Below, piece after piece: positions 43,661 to 52,742 of a DNA stretch of 52,843 nucleotides. The translations under genes were made by a program, and so were the position numbers. The notes under the pieces are model-generated. The model saw nothing but the letters and a program-made list of their open reading frames with translations. It searched no databases and was not told the origin of the DNA. Source of the DNA: Zoogloea dura. GTDB lineage: Bacteria; Pseudomonadota; Gammaproteobacteria; Burkholderiales; Rhodocyclaceae. How positions within the stretch are numbered: position 1 is the stretch's first letter; the number at the start of each line of letters is the position of its first letter. Location: the NCBI RefSeq assembly GCF_012927165.1, contig NZ_JABBGA010000029.1:1-52843 (forward strand). The letters are read 5' to 3'.

Positions 43661-44641
43661 GTGCGGCGCCCGGCATGTTTACGCACCCTGGCCCTGCTGA
43701 CTGCCACGCTGCTGGCCGGCGGGGTGGGGGCCGCGGAGGCACAGGACCCGCAGGTGAAGATCCGCGGCACGCCCCACGACTTCCTGTACGGCATGAGCTT
43801 CGAGGGCAGCGCCGGCACCGCAGTGGGCGACCACGGCCTGGTGCTGGCCACCCGCGATGGCGGCCAGACCTGGACGCGCCAGCCGGCGGTGGCCGGCGGA
43901 CTCGGCCTGCTGACGGTGACCCGCAGCCAGGGGCGTTGCCTGGCGGGAGGGCAGCAGGGCGCCATCCTGCGCTCGGACGATTGCCTCCGCTGGGAAACCC
44001 TCAAGGCCGTCACCGACGCCCGCATCCTCGGCATGCACATGAACGCGCGGGGCGTCGCCTACGCCGTGGGAGGCTTCGGCACGGTGCTGCGCTCCGGCGA
44101 CTGGGGGCGGACCTGGGAAGTGTTGGCCATCGACTGGAAGGCGGTGCTCGGCACCGACGCCGAGCCGCACCTCTATGGGGTGAAGGTGGATGACGAGGGC
44201 GTGGCCACCCTGGCCGGCGAGTTCGAACTGGTGCTGCGCAGCCAGGACGGGGGCGCCCGCTGGCAGGTATTGCACCGTGGCGAGCGCGCTTTGTCGGCCC
44301 TGGCGACGGGGCCCGGCGGCCGCCTCTACGCGGTTGGCCAGGAGGGCCTGGTGCTGCGCTCCCAGGATGACGGCCGGACCTGGGCCGCCGTGGACACCGG
44401 CTCCCACGCCGTGCTCACCGACGTGTGGGCCAGCCCCGACGGGGCGCTGGTGGTGGCCGTGGGGGTGCGCACGGTGCTGGTCAGCCGTGATGGCGGGGGC
44501 AGCTTTGCGCCCGCCGCGGCGGCCTTGCGCCAGGGCATCCATTCCACGGTGCACGGCACCCAGGACGCGTCTGGCGGATCCGGCGGCTATGCGGTGCTGA
44601 TCGGCGGCAGTGCCGGTGCGGTGACCAGGGCCCGTTTCTGA
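43661..44641 (+). CDS. YCF48/BNR-repeat periplasmic beta-propeller protein (module 2)
   Basis: 326 residues from GTG 43661, one base after the DUF1329 stop; a TTG at 43640 would overlap that gene. Signal peptide LRTLALLTATLLAGGVGAAEA. The mature protein consists of six Asp-box-like repeats: TRDGGQTW, RSDDCLRW, SGDWGRTW, SQDGGARW, SQDDGRTW and SRDGGGSF. This is the same family as 2690-3655, and in both modules the propeller gene lies next to RND, DUF1302 and DUF1329 genes. Likely a periplasmic scaffold or binding partner of the transport system; no enzyme activity is suggested. Confidence 0.87.
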   Translation: MRRPACLRTLALLTATLLAGGVGAAEAQDPQVKIRGTPHDFLYGMSFEGSAGTAVGDHGLVLATRDGGQTWTRQPAVAGGLGLLTVTRSQGRCLAGGQQGAILRSDDCLRWETLKAVTDARILGMHMNARGVAYAVGGFGTVLRSGDWGRTWEVLAIDWKAVLGTDAEPHLYGVKVDDEGVATLAGEFELVLRSQDGGARWQVLHRGERALSALATGPGGRLYAVGQEGLVLRSQDDGRTWAAVDTGSHAVLTDVWASPDGALVVAVGVRTVLVSRDGGGSFAPAAAALRQGIHSTVHGTQDASGGSGGYAVLIGGSAGAVTRARF

Positions 44642-44685
44642 AGCGCAGTTCTAGCTCAATCAAGTGCTTGGAGGAGAACAGAATA

Positions 44686-46509
44686 ATGAATACGTTTCGA
44701 ATCTGCGGTATCGCGTCGCTGGGCTTGCTGACCTCGATGCACCCGGCGCTGGCGGCCGACTGGACGGTGTCCGGCCTGCTGCGGGAGGAGATCGCGGTCA
44801 AGCTGGGCAACGGCCAGAATCCGCTCAATCACGCTGGCAATGTCTACAACGGCGTGGCGGTGCCGAACACCGGGCTGGGGCCCTTCCTCGCGCCGGGCGC
44901 TGCGCCGGCCACTCTGACCCGGCCGGCCTCCCAGGCCAAGGGCAGTGACCTGAACATGCTGGCGACCCGGGTCGAGCTGAACCTGGACGGCCAGCTCGAC
45001 GACAACTGGGCGGCCCATTTCAAGCTGCGCGGTTTCACCGACCAGATCGGCCGCGTCGAGAACGCCTTCAAGAACCAGAACCTGTACGAGCAGAGCTATG
45101 GCGGCAACCGCTACGGCGCCGGGCTGGGCGTGGCCGGCAAAGACTGGATGCTGGATCTGCCGCTGGCCTACCTGGACTACAACAAGGGCCCCCTGTGGCT
45201 GCGCATGGGGAACCAGCAGATCGCCTGGGGCGAAGCCGTGTTCTTCCGTGTGGCGGATGTGGCGAACGGACTCGATCTGCGCCGCCACAGCCTGTTCGAC
45301 GTGGCGGCCGAGGAGTTCTCGGACAAGCGCGTGTCGTCGCCGGCGATCCGCGGCAGCTACCGGGTGGGGGAGCAGCTCCAGGTGGAGGGCTTCGTGCAGC
45401 AGTTCAGCCCGTCCGTGCTGCCCGGCGCGACCTCGCCCTACAACCCGATTCCGGCCCAGTTCGTGATCGACCAGAAGACGGGCTACGACAAGGCCCGGGG
45501 CGACATCAACCTGGGGCTGCGCCTGCAGGCCAAGGTGGACGACGTGGGCATCCAGGCCTTCGCGGTACGCCGGACCAATCCGGACGGGGTGTATCGGTGG
45601 ACCGAGGCCAAGGGGGCGGGGGCGATTGCCGGCACGCCCTTCTCGGCGGGCTCCGGGGTGGGCGTGTATAGCGCGAAGGAGTGGTTCCGCTACGCCAGCC
45701 TGGCCCGCCTGGACGGCGTGGGCGGGCTGATGAGCGCCCTCAACGAGTTCTCGGCGACCCGGCCGGGGGGCGCACTGGCCAGCACCGCCGCGGCGGTGGC
45801 TGGCGGCTGCGGCGCCTCCGGCAGCACGCCGGGCGCCATGGCAGGGGGCGGCGCGGCGTCCTCGTGCATCCTCGACACCTTCTTCGACCCGGTGGCCGGC
45901 TTCGGCAACCTGCAGGGCTGGCTGGTGCGCGAGTACCTGCGCGAGAACGTCTTCGGCTTCGGGCTGAACACGGTCTTCAGCGGCGAGCCGGACTCGCTGA
46001 CCGACCAGCTGATCGGCCGCTTCGAGCTGTCGTACACCCCGAACAAGAAGCTCACCAATCCGAACCTGTCGCAGCGCTACCTGGAGCGGGACGAGCTGAA
46101 CTTCGCCTTCATCGCCGAGAAGTACCACAAGTTCAGCACCTCCCTGCCGGCCACCTACATGGTGCTGCAGTGGATGCACAAGTCCGACACGGACCTGTTC
46201 GGCCGCCCCCTGGCGGGCAGCAACAACACGCCCGGCGAGGCGCCCCGGGGCAAGCGCGGCGGGGCCGACTACGTGGCCTTCGTGCTGCAGCAGCCGTCGC
46301 CGTCGCTGGAATGGCGCTTCGACCTGGCGGCCCTGACGGACATGAAGGGCGGCTGGTACCTGCAGCCGGGCACCCGCTGGAAGCCGGGCAAGGACTTCCA
46401 GCTCGATGTGTATGCCAACTACCTGCGCAGCAGCAACAAGGGCCAGGACTTTGCGGAGGGCTATGCCTATGCACGGGAACTGCTGCTGCGCGGCTCCTGG
46501 TATTTCTGA
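44686..46509 (+). CDS. DUF1302 outer-membrane protein (module 2)
   Basis: 607 residues from the ATG at 44686, behind GGAGGAG. Signal peptide (CGIASLGLLTSMHPALA), then DWTVSGLLREEIAVKLG, split here, LRMGNQQIAWGEAVFFRVAD (the DUF1302 core, matching the same region of the module 1 barrel) and a C-terminus ...LLLRGSWYF with the terminal Phe of outer-membrane barrels. A low-complexity Ala/Gly insert near residues 360-400 with two Cys looks like a surface loop. Role by association: outer-membrane passage of a hydrophobic substrate. Confidence 0.9.
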   Translation: MNTFRICGIASLGLLTSMHPALAADWTVSGLLREEIAVKLGNGQNPLNHAGNVYNGVAVPNTGLGPFLAPGAAPATLTRPASQAKGSDLNMLATRVELNLDGQLDDNWAAHFKLRGFTDQIGRVENAFKNQNLYEQSYGGNRYGAGLGVAGKDWMLDLPLAYLDYNKGPLWLRMGNQQIAWGEAVFFRVADVANGLDLRRHSLFDVAAEEFSDKRVSSPAIRGSYRVGEQLQVEGFVQQFSPSVLPGATSPYNPIPAQFVIDQKTGYDKARGDINLGLRLQAKVDDVGIQAFAVRRTNPDGVYRWTEAKGAGAIAGTPFSAGSGVGVYSAKEWFRYASLARLDGVGGLMSALNEFSATRPGGALASTAAAVAGGCGASGSTPGAMAGGGAASSCILDTFFDPVAGFGNLQGWLVREYLRENVFGFGLNTVFSGEPDSLTDQLIGRFELSYTPNKKLTNPNLSQRYLERDELNFAFIAEKYHKFSTSLPATYMVLQWMHKSDTDLFGRPLAGSNNTPGEAPRGKRGGADYVAFVLQQPSPSLEWRFDLAALTDMKGGWYLQPGTRWKPGKDFQLDVYANYLRSSNKGQDFAEGYAYARELLLRGSWYF

Positions 46510-46527
46510 GCGGCACTGGAGGGCGGA

Positions 46528-46938
46528 ATGATGGATGGAGCGATGAACGGCGTGGCGGACGGCCATGCAAGAGCCCTGTTTTCCTCGGCGGCCCTGTTCA
46601 ACTTTTCGGCAGGCATCACCTTCCTGGTCGGCATGCCCTGGTTTGCGGCCCTGATCGGCATGCAGCCGGTTCCGGCGGATCCGCTGTTCTGGCATTTCGG
46701 CGCGGTGCTGGTGCTGGCCTTCGGCTGGGGCTACTGGCGGGTGTCCCGCGACCCGGTGGCCAACCGCCCGATCATCCACATGGGAATCGTCGGCAAATCC
46801 CTGGTGGTGCTGGCCGGTTACACGGACTGGGCGCTGGGCAATACCAACTGGCCCTTCGTGCTGCTGATCAGCGGTGATGCGGTCTATGCGCTGCTGTTTG
46901 CCCACTACCTGAGGCAGCGGCCCGTCCGGGCTGCATAG
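46528..46938 (+). CDS. Small four-helix membrane protein, unknown function
   Basis: 136 residues; GGAGGG lies a few bases before the ATG. Four membrane helices are visible: ALFNFSAGITFLVGMPWFA, PLFWHFGAVLVLAFGWGYW, IGIVGKSLVVLAGY-like and FVLLISGDAVYALLFAHYL. Short loops, no conserved catalytic motif. It is 18 bases after DUF1302 and 36 before the acyl-CoA dehydrogenase, so it belongs to the operon. Possibly an accessory of the permease; the family name is not known to me. Confidence 0.78.
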   Translation: MMDGAMNGVADGHARALFSSAALFNFSAGITFLVGMPWFAALIGMQPVPADPLFWHFGAVLVLAFGWGYWRVSRDPVANRPIIHMGIVGKSLVVLAGYTDWALGNTNWPFVLLISGDAVYALLFAHYLRQRPVRAA

Positions 46939-46974
46939 GCAGGACGGCGTGATGAACGGGATTGAGGATGGACT

Positions 46975-48789
46975 ATGAGTGACTATCGAGCGCCGCTCGC
47001 CGACATGCGCTTCGTGATGAACGAACTCGCCGGCCTGGGCGAGCTGAGCGGGCAGCTGGCGTGCTTCAGCGAATCGACGCCGGACATGGCCGAGGCGATC
47101 CTGCGGGAGGCGGCGCGCTTTGCCGAGGAGGTCCTGGCGCCGCTGAACCGCCGGGGAGACATGGATGGCTGCACGCTCGCCGAGGCGGAGGTGAGCACGC
47201 CGGCGGGCTGGAAGGAGGCCTACCGGGCGCTCTGCGAGGGAGGCTGGGGCAGCATCAACCTGCCTGCCGAGCACGGTGGCCATGGACAGCCCGAGGCCAT
47301 CGGGGTGGCGGTCAAGGAGATGATGTTTGCCGCCAACCTGTCCTTTTCCCTGGCCCCGCTGCTGACCCTGGGGGCCGTCGAGGCCTTGCTTGCCTGCGCC
47401 GGCCCGGAAGTGAAGGCGGCTTACCTGGCCCGGATGGTGTCGGGCGAATGGTCCGGCACCATGAACCTGACCGAGCCCCAGGCGGGCTCCGACCTGGCCC
47501 TCATCCGGACCCGCGCGGAGCCCCACCCGGACGGGAGCCACCGGCTCTTCGGACAGAAGATCTTCATCACCTACGGCGACCACGACCTCTGCAGCAACAT
47601 CGTGCACCTGGTGCTGGCGCGGCTTCCCGATGCACCACCGGGGGTCCGGGGCATCTCGATGTTCCTGGTGCCGAAGCGCCTGGTGAATGGCGACGGGACG
47701 TTGGGGGCGCACAACGATGTGCGTTGCGTGTCCCTCGAGCACAAGCTCGGCATCCATGCGAGCCCCACCTGCGTGATGGCCTATGGCGACGGGGGCGGTG
47801 CGGTGGGCTACCTGCTGGGCCGGCCCAATCGCGGCCTCGAGTACATGTTCATCATGATGAACGTGGCCCGCCTGGCCGTCGGGCTGCAGGGGATCGCCCT
47901 CGGCGAGCGGGCCTGGCAGCAGGCCCGGGCCTATGCCGCGGAGCGCCGCCAGGGCCGCGACGCCCTGAGCGGGGCGGCGGCGGTCTGCATCGACCGGCAT
48001 CCCGACGTGCGCCGCATGCTGATGCTCATGAGATGCCAGGTGGAGGCCTGCCGGGCGGTGGCCTATGTGACCGCTGCCCAGCTCGACCGGGCCCAGGCCC
48101 ATCCGGATGCCGCAGAGCGGGCGCGCCAGCTGGCGCTGGCCGAATTCATGATCCCCATCGTCAAGGCCGGCGGCTCGGAGATGGGCGTCGAGGTGACGTC
48201 GCTGGGCATCCAGGTGCACGGCGGGATGGGCTTCATCGAGGAAACGGGGGCCGCACAGTTCTGGCGCGACGCGCGGATCACCACCATTTACGAAGGCACC
48301 ACCGGCATCCAGGCCAACGACCTGATCCTGCGCAAGCTGCTGCGCGACGATGGAGCCGTGGCGCGTGACCTGTCCGGGCAGATCGGCACTGTGGTGGATC
48401 GATTGACAGCCAGCCCGCGGCCGGACCTGCAGCGGTTGGGCACGCGCCTGCGGTCGGCGCTGGAAGCGTGGACCCGGGCCACCGACTGGGTGCTGGCGCA
48501 GGCGGGGCCGAACCTGGCGGGCGTGCTGACCGCGGCGGTGCCCTACCTGCAGCTCGCGGTATCGCTGTGCGGTGGCTGGCAGATGGGCAGGGCGGCTCTG
48601 GCTGCCGCAACAAAGCTGGCCGATCCCGAGGCGGATCGCGCCTTCCTCAACAGCAAGCTGGCGTCCGCATGCTTCTATGCCGATCACGTGCTGCCGCGGG
48701 CCATCGCCTGCGCGGGGACCGTGCAGGCCTGCGATGCCGATTCGATACGCCTGATGGCGCATGACTGGGAGAACGACGATGACAAATAG
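46975..48789 (+). CDS. Acyl-CoA dehydrogenase, long (DmdC-like) type
   Basis: 604 residues, about 200 longer than ordinary acyl-CoA dehydrogenases, as in the DmdC/FadE5-like branch with an extra C-terminal domain. MNLTEPQAGSDLALIRT is the flavin/middle-domain motif and IYEGTTGIQANDL carries the catalytic Glu440 in its normal context. Such enzymes oxidise acyl-CoAs with bulky or short substituents (for instance 3-methylmercaptopropionyl-CoA for DmdC). It contrasts with the first dehydrogenase at 28398, whose base is Asp. Its stop codon overlaps the next gene by 11 bases. Confidence 0.92.
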   Translation: MSDYRAPLADMRFVMNELAGLGELSGQLACFSESTPDMAEAILREAARFAEEVLAPLNRRGDMDGCTLAEAEVSTPAGWKEAYRALCEGGWGSINLPAEHGGHGQPEAIGVAVKEMMFAANLSFSLAPLLTLGAVEALLACAGPEVKAAYLARMVSGEWSGTMNLTEPQAGSDLALIRTRAEPHPDGSHRLFGQKIFITYGDHDLCSNIVHLVLARLPDAPPGVRGISMFLVPKRLVNGDGTLGAHNDVRCVSLEHKLGIHASPTCVMAYGDGGGAVGYLLGRPNRGLEYMFIMMNVARLAVGLQGIALGERAWQQARAYAAERRQGRDALSGAAAVCIDRHPDVRRMLMLMRCQVEACRAVAYVTAAQLDRAQAHPDAAERARQLALAEFMIPIVKAGGSEMGVEVTSLGIQVHGGMGFIEETGAAQFWRDARITTIYEGTTGIQANDLILRKLLRDDGAVARDLSGQIGTVVDRLTASPRPDLQRLGTRLRSALEAWTRATDWVLAQAGPNLAGVLTAAVPYLQLAVSLCGGWQMGRAALAAATKLADPEADRAFLNSKLASACFYADHVLPRAIACAGTVQACDADSIRLMAHDWENDDDK

Positions 48790-49729
48790 AAAGACCGTGA
48801 CCGTGTTTGCCGCCACTGGGGTGGCGGGGTCGGCGTGCGTGGAGGAATTGCTGCGCCAGGACCTGTTCGACGTGCAGGTGCTCGTCCGCGCCTCCGGCCA
48901 GCAGGAGAAGTCCTCCTCCGGGTTGCTCAACGCCGAGGACGGCAAGAAGAAGCGCTGGGACGACTGGCAGCGCCGGGGCGTCGTGGTGCGCTCCGCCGAC
49001 GTGACGGATCACGCCTCGCTGATCCCTGCCCTGGAGGGGACGGACTACCTGGTGTCCTGCGTGCCCCTGTTCGCCACCGAATCCCAGTATCCGTTGATCT
49101 GGGCCGCGAAGGAGGCGGGAGTCGAGCGTTTCGTTCCGTCGGAGTTCGGCTTCATCTACGACTGGGAGCAGTTCTGGCCCACGGACAACGCGCACAAGAC
49201 GGCGGCGCGCCAGAAGGTGTTCATCCGCAAGATGATCGAGATGGCCGGCCTCGATTTCACGATCATTCCGGCGGGCCTGTGGATCGAGTATTTCATGGCC
49301 GAGCCGGTCGCCGTGATGGGCGACGGCAATACCCGCTTCTCCTGGTCCACCGGTCGCGACGTGGGGCGCATCATCCCCCACATCCTGGCCCACCCGGCCT
49401 CCCGCAACGCCGTGTGCCCGGTTGCCGCGACGGCCTATTGCACCTGGAACGAACTGCTGGAGATCCGCGAAGGCCTGCTCGGCCGCAAGGTCGCCCGCAA
49501 CTACCTGTCGAACGAGGACTGGAAGCGGATCTACGCCGCCGCGCCCGACGGCCCCATGAAAGCCATCCTGGGCATTGGCGTGGCTGCCACCGAATGCCCC
49601 GAGGGCATGGCCCTGTGGGCCAACTGGAATGCCCTGCACCTCCCCGGGTTCAGGGGGACGCCGCTGGAAACGCTGTTCCCGGAGTACATCGAGCCGCGGG
49701 TGTCGGAATTGCAGGGGGCTTTGGGCTAG
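48779..49729 (+). CDS. NmrA/isoflavone-reductase-like NAD(P)-binding oxidoreductase
   Basis: 316 residues from the ATG at 48779, which lies inside the end of the acyl-CoA dehydrogenase gene. N-terminal Rossmann motif VFAATGVAGSACVEELLRQ followed by VLVRAS (basic residue favouring NADP), then FVPSEFGFIYDWEQFWP, the substrate-side signature of the isoflavone/phenylcoumaran reductase-like branch. No catalytic Y-x-x-x-K pair of classical SDRs is obvious, but NAHKTAARQKVFIRKM holds the Lys expected in this branch. It may reduce an unsaturated or keto intermediate; last gene of the operon. Confidence 0.87.
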   Translation: MTNRKTVTVFAATGVAGSACVEELLRQDLFDVQVLVRASGQQEKSSSGLLNAEDGKKKRWDDWQRRGVVVRSADVTDHASLIPALEGTDYLVSCVPLFATESQYPLIWAAKEAGVERFVPSEFGFIYDWEQFWPTDNAHKTAARQKVFIRKMIEMAGLDFTIIPAGLWIEYFMAEPVAVMGDGNTRFSWSTGRDVGRIIPHILAHPASRNAVCPVAATAYCTWNELLEIREGLLGRKVARNYLSNEDWKRIYAAAPDGPMKAILGIGVAATECPEGMALWANWNALHLPGFRGTPLETLFPEYIEPRVSELQGALG

Positions 49730-49749
49730 GCGTCCAGGGTGCGTGGAGC

Positions 49750-49775
49750 GCCCCTGCCAATGGACTGGCAGGGGC
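49750..49775. terminator. Stem-loop between convergent genes
   Basis: GCCCCTGCCA (49750-49759) pairs perfectly with TGGCAGGGGC (49766-49775) around a six-base loop. It lies in the 54-base gap between the convergent NmrA-type and sirtuin genes and probably acts as a bidirectional terminator, although there is no long T-run on either side. Confidence 0.65.
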
Positions 49776-49783
49776 TGCCTGGT

Positions 49784-50623
49784 TCACAGCAGCCTCTCCG
49801 CCAGACGCCTGATGCCGTCCAGGGCTCCCAGTTCAAGGACGAGTGCATCCTGCCGGGGGCGTTGGGCATCCCGCGGGTTGATGCGGATGAAGCTGCCGCC
49901 CACCCGCTCGCCAAAGTGGCGCACGGTGGGGATGGCGGTGCCAGCGCCCAGCTCGACCACCACCGGCCGCCGGACCCGGGCCAGCCAGTCGTCGATGCGT
50001 AGGTGCTGCTGCCGTGTCCTGTTCTCCAGCCAGTTCCAGTCATCGAACATCAGGATGTTGGGGCGGGCGATGCCGCTGCATGCGGGGCAGCGCGGGAAGG
50101 CGTTGGTCAGCAGGCATCCGGCTTCATCGATGGCGGGCGCAAAGCCCGCTGCAGGCCAGATGTGGGACGAGCAGGCCGATGACAGGCATTGCAGATGGTG
50201 GATGGAGCCATGGCATTCAAGGATGCGTGATTCCGGGAAGCCCGCCTTCTGGAATTGACCATCTACATTGCTGGTGAACACAAAGAGCCCATGCGCCAGG
50301 GGCTCGGCGATGCGCTGGAGCAGGGCAAAGCCCTCGTGCGGCCGGGTGTCCCGATAGCGCTTCAGGCGGTGTCCATAAAAGCCCCAGGCAAGCCGCGGAT
50401 TTGCGAGGAAGGCCGCGGGGTTGGCGATGCGGGTGAAGTCCAGCCGGGCCCGGCCGAGGGCCGGGTAGGCGGCCCACAAGCCTTCGTTACCGCGGAAGTC
50501 GGGCAGGCCGGAGTCCACGCCCATGCCGGCGCCGGCAGTGACCAGGAGTCCGTCGGCCTCCCGGATCGCGGCGACGGCGCGGGCGAGGGTGTCGTCGATC
50601 TCATCGGGCGCTGGGCTGTTCAT
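49784..50623 (-). CDS. SIR2-family NAD-dependent protein deacylase (sirtuin)
   Basis: 279 residues from the ATG at 50623 (AAGGA upstream); the frame is open further to 50794 without support. Sirtuin motifs: GAGMGVDSGLPDFRG (NAD binding), FTSNVDGQF, catalytic His in CHGS, and a four-Cys zinc knuckle (C-x4-C then C-P-A-C). Removes acyl groups from lysines, releasing nicotinamide and O-acyl-ADP-ribose; bacterial CobB-type sirtuins control acyl-CoA synthetases, so the ligase at 29673 is a possible client. No partner domains of SIR2-based phage defence proteins (HerA, TIR, SLOG) are present. It is the last gene before the AT-richer right end. Confidence 0.92.
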   Translation of the reverse strand: MNSPAPDEIDDTLARAVAAIREADGLLVTAGAGMGVDSGLPDFRGNEGLWAAYPALGRARLDFTRIANPAAFLANPRLAWGFYGHRLKRYRDTRPHEGFALLQRIAEPLAHGLFVFTSNVDGQFQKAGFPESRILECHGSIHHLQCLSSACSSHIWPAAGFAPAIDEAGCLLTNAFPRCPACSGIARPNILMFDDWNWLENRTRQQHLRIDDWLARVRRPVVVELGAGTAIPTVRHFGERVGGSFIRINPRDAQRPRQDALVLELGALDGIRRLAERLL

Positions 50624-51040
50624 GGGTGTCCTTTTCCATGGAGAGAATAGCCTGCCAGAGTCGCCACCGTGTTGCCGCAATTCGCCACCCGGTCGGGTGA
50701 GGATCTCTGGAATGACGACGAGGATCGATTGAGCGACGTTCTGCCGAGAATTGCAGGGGCCTGCGGGCGCTTGTGATGCGATTGCTGCATCCAATAAAAA
50801 GCGTCAATCCCGTCGGGGATATGGGGTGAGATTGGTGGGTGTGAAATCAGTGAAGGCCATAAAGGCGATGAGTCGGGTCGTCAGGGTAATTGACCGGATG
50901 ATTCTCCGCACAAAACAAAAATGCCTTCGGAGGGTAGGCTATGTAATCTGTCTTAAACGGATTAGTTTTGAAATATATAGGCTAGATAGTTGAAAATTTG
51001 ACATATTTAAGGGAGTGGAGCACTGTGATGGCTCCCTATC
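50624..51040. other. Intergenic region at the edge of apparently acquired DNA
   Basis: This 417-base gap changes from GC-rich on the left to markedly AT-rich after about 50780. No tRNA, att-like repeat or convincing gene is seen; a short open frame at 50751-50993 has no family resemblance or ribosome site. GGGAG near 51011 can pair with CTCCC near 51032, just before the next start codon. The base-composition shift suggests a junction between native and imported DNA. Confidence 0.5.
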
Positions 51041-52606
51041 GTGCCCCATGCATCACAAACATTGACACTTAAAGCCCACCCGGCGGGCCCCGAGGTTCAC
51101 CCCGCCAAGACGACCCGTGCTCCCACCGACACTTGGTTCCCTCTTGTAGAGTGGGCAAGCGCTGCAGGCTGCTTCAATGAGCTCGGCCTGCTCGCGCTCG
51201 TTTGCCAGAGTACAAAGAACCCTGAATGGCTCGGCACCGTCTTCCATCGGATGTCAGCCTTCAAGGCTCGCCAACTCTTGATCGATTGGACTGCCTGCTT
51301 ACCCGAACTCGAGTCCCTGTACACTTTGGCGTATGAGGTGAGCGTTACCTCTTCGCCAGTGATCCCTTCCGCGTTGCCGGCCTCCGTTCCGCCAGAGCGG
51401 CAATTGCGGGGGAGCCTCTCCACCGCCTTCATTGTCGCGTCACTGATCGATCCTGCCCCGCCTGCGCGCCATAGCCGTCAAGCGTCAGCATTTCCAGAGT
51501 GGTTTGACACCCTACGCTTGTGGTTGCTTGGCCAGGCCTGGATTCGGGGGTTACGCAGAAATTATCTGGATCAGAATTTGAGGACAGTCACGGATGCTGT
51601 CCGGCACGCAGCTGGGCGCGATCCAGGTTGGCTCAAATTGCTGTCGGAACTTTATGAGCCATTGCCGGCTGACTTTGAATCAGTGTCCAACGCCCTTCGG
51701 CGAAAAGCTCAGGCACGACTCCTCGCGTCCGATGAGGATCTGGCCGGCGCAGAGCGGCGGGTGCTGCAGGCCATCATTAGGTTGGCGAAGAACGAGGACG
51801 CGCCGATCGCAGTTGCGTCGTCCGAAGACGATGAGTTCCGTGTGCAGGTGCCGAACCGTTTTTCCCGGGGTGATGGGGGGGCACCCATACACGCCCTTCC
51901 GGGATTAGAAGAAGGCGACAGCGATCTTGTCGTCGATCTGGATGAAGGCGCTGACGCTGATGGCCAGCGTGTCGCTTGCTTTGTCGGCAAGGCTGCGGAG
52001 ACCCCCACCCAACGGAACATCACCGGCAAAACGATTTTGCTGCGTAGCAACGAGTTCGGACAGTACCTACCTTGGTCTTGGCATCAGCTGACACCGCAAG
52101 AGCGAACCGCTATCGAAGCGTGGCTTGAGTCTCAACCTGAGAGCTTCGGGCAGGACGCCTTGATTGCTTCGATGGCTTGGATTTCTCTTGTCACAGGATA
52201 TTCGCTCGCGCAAGTGCTCAACTTTGGGGTCGCCGGCGACGTGCACGGCGACTGGCAACTTTCCACCGAACTCGATGCGTTGTTCCGCAAGCCTCCCCGC
52301 CCTTCGTATATGCGAGAGTTGCCGAGTGCTGTTGCAGAGGTGCTGGCGACTCCGGCGTCCGTCCATACCATTCGGTTGCCGGAGTGGATCCGAGCTGCGC
52401 TAGCGGGTGCCACGCCGATCTCGGCCCCCAAAAAATTGGCTGATTTTTGGACGTCGGTGACGGAGACTCCCAGTCAGGCTTTTTCGCGTATAGCCACGGC
52501 ACGGGGTTTTGTACGCGTCACGACAAGTATGCTCGGTCATGTGCTGTGTCCGTACCGGTTTAAAACTGACCAGGTGTACCGGTTGAATTTTGACCAGGGA
52601 CGATAG
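51041..52606 (+). CDS. Unrecognised protein, probably 3'-truncated by an insertion sequence
   Basis: 521 residues starting at GTG 51041; no good ribosome site, so the true start is uncertain. Base composition is clearly lower in GC than the rest of the window. I do not recognise the family. The sequence is soluble, with an acidic linker (LEEGDSDLVVDLDEGADADG) near residues 287-306 separating two helical parts, and a later part (WLESQ...IASMAWISLVTGYSLAQVL) that faintly recalls recombinase or integrase-like proteins of genomic islands. The last ~20 codons (from about 52545) are read from the repeats at the end of an insertion sequence, so the native C-terminus is lost. Function cannot be assigned. 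Confidence 0.6.
   Translation: MPHASQTLTLKAHPAGPEVHPAKTTRAPTDTWFPLVEWASAAGCFNELGLLALVCQSTKNPEWLGTVFHRMSAFKARQLLIDWTACLPELESLYTLAYEVSVTSSPVIPSALPASVPPERQLRGSLSTAFIVASLIDPAPPARHSRQASAFPEWFDTLRLWLLGQAWIRGLRRNYLDQNLRTVTDAVRHAAGRDPGWLKLLSELYEPLPADFESVSNALRRKAQARLLASDEDLAGAERRVLQAIIRLAKNEDAPIAVASSEDDEFRVQVPNRFSRGDGGAPIHALPGLEEGDSDLVVDLDEGADADGQRVACFVGKAAETPTQRNITGKTILLRSNEFGQYLPWSWHQLTPQERTAIEAWLESQPESFGQDALIASMAWISLVTGYSLAQVLNFGVAGDVHGDWQLSTELDALFRKPPRPSYMRELPSAVAEVLATPASVHTIRLPEWIRAALAGATPISAPKKLADFWTSVTETPSQAFSRIATARGFVRVTTSMLGHVLCPYRFKTDQVYRLNFDQGR
52552..52598. repeat. Two 23-bp direct repeats at the insertion sequence end
   Basis: GTACCGGTTTAAAACTGACC followed by AGG, and GTACCGGTTGAATTTTGACC followed by AGG, lie 24 bases apart with one base between them. 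They share the outer ends exactly and differ only in the middle, as expected for transposase-binding sites repeated inside an IS terminus. Confidence 0.75.
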
Positions 52607-52697
52607 CCGCCCGTCATTCAGGCTGCTGTGGATAAGTCTATCGGTTTTTCCCTTCCTGGGAAGCTCCTTCCACGTCGATGGCGAGGTGTGTGTTGGC

Positions 52698-52742
52698 GGT
52701 GCGCCCTCCGCGCAGGGCGGAGCCCGGAGCGGAGGGCGCACC
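52698..52742. other. Long perfect hairpin inside the insertion sequence end
   Basis: GGTGCGCCCTCCGC (52698-52711) pairs perfectly with GCGGAGGGCGCACC (52729-52742), a 14-bp stem with a 17-base loop. There is no T-run. It may block transcription entering the mobile element or end its transposase message. Confidence 0.65.

Noticed and set aside
39679-44040. Open reading frame of 1453 codons on the minus strand
   Set aside because: It lies opposite the RND, DUF1329 and YCF48 genes, is Gly/His/Gln/Val-rich low-complexity sequence, and is the usual antisense shadow of high-GC codon use.
44656-48945. Open reading frame of 1429 codons on the minus strand
   Set aside because: Antisense to DUF1302, the small membrane protein and the acyl-CoA dehydrogenase, all of which have clear family motifs; composition is shadow-like.
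50751-50993. 80-codon plus-strand frame in the AT-rich gap
   Set aside because: No ribosome site, no recognisable motif, composition of non-coding DNA.
50780-51040. tRNA or att site marking an island border
   Set aside because: No cloverleaf or matching direct repeat could be found in the window.
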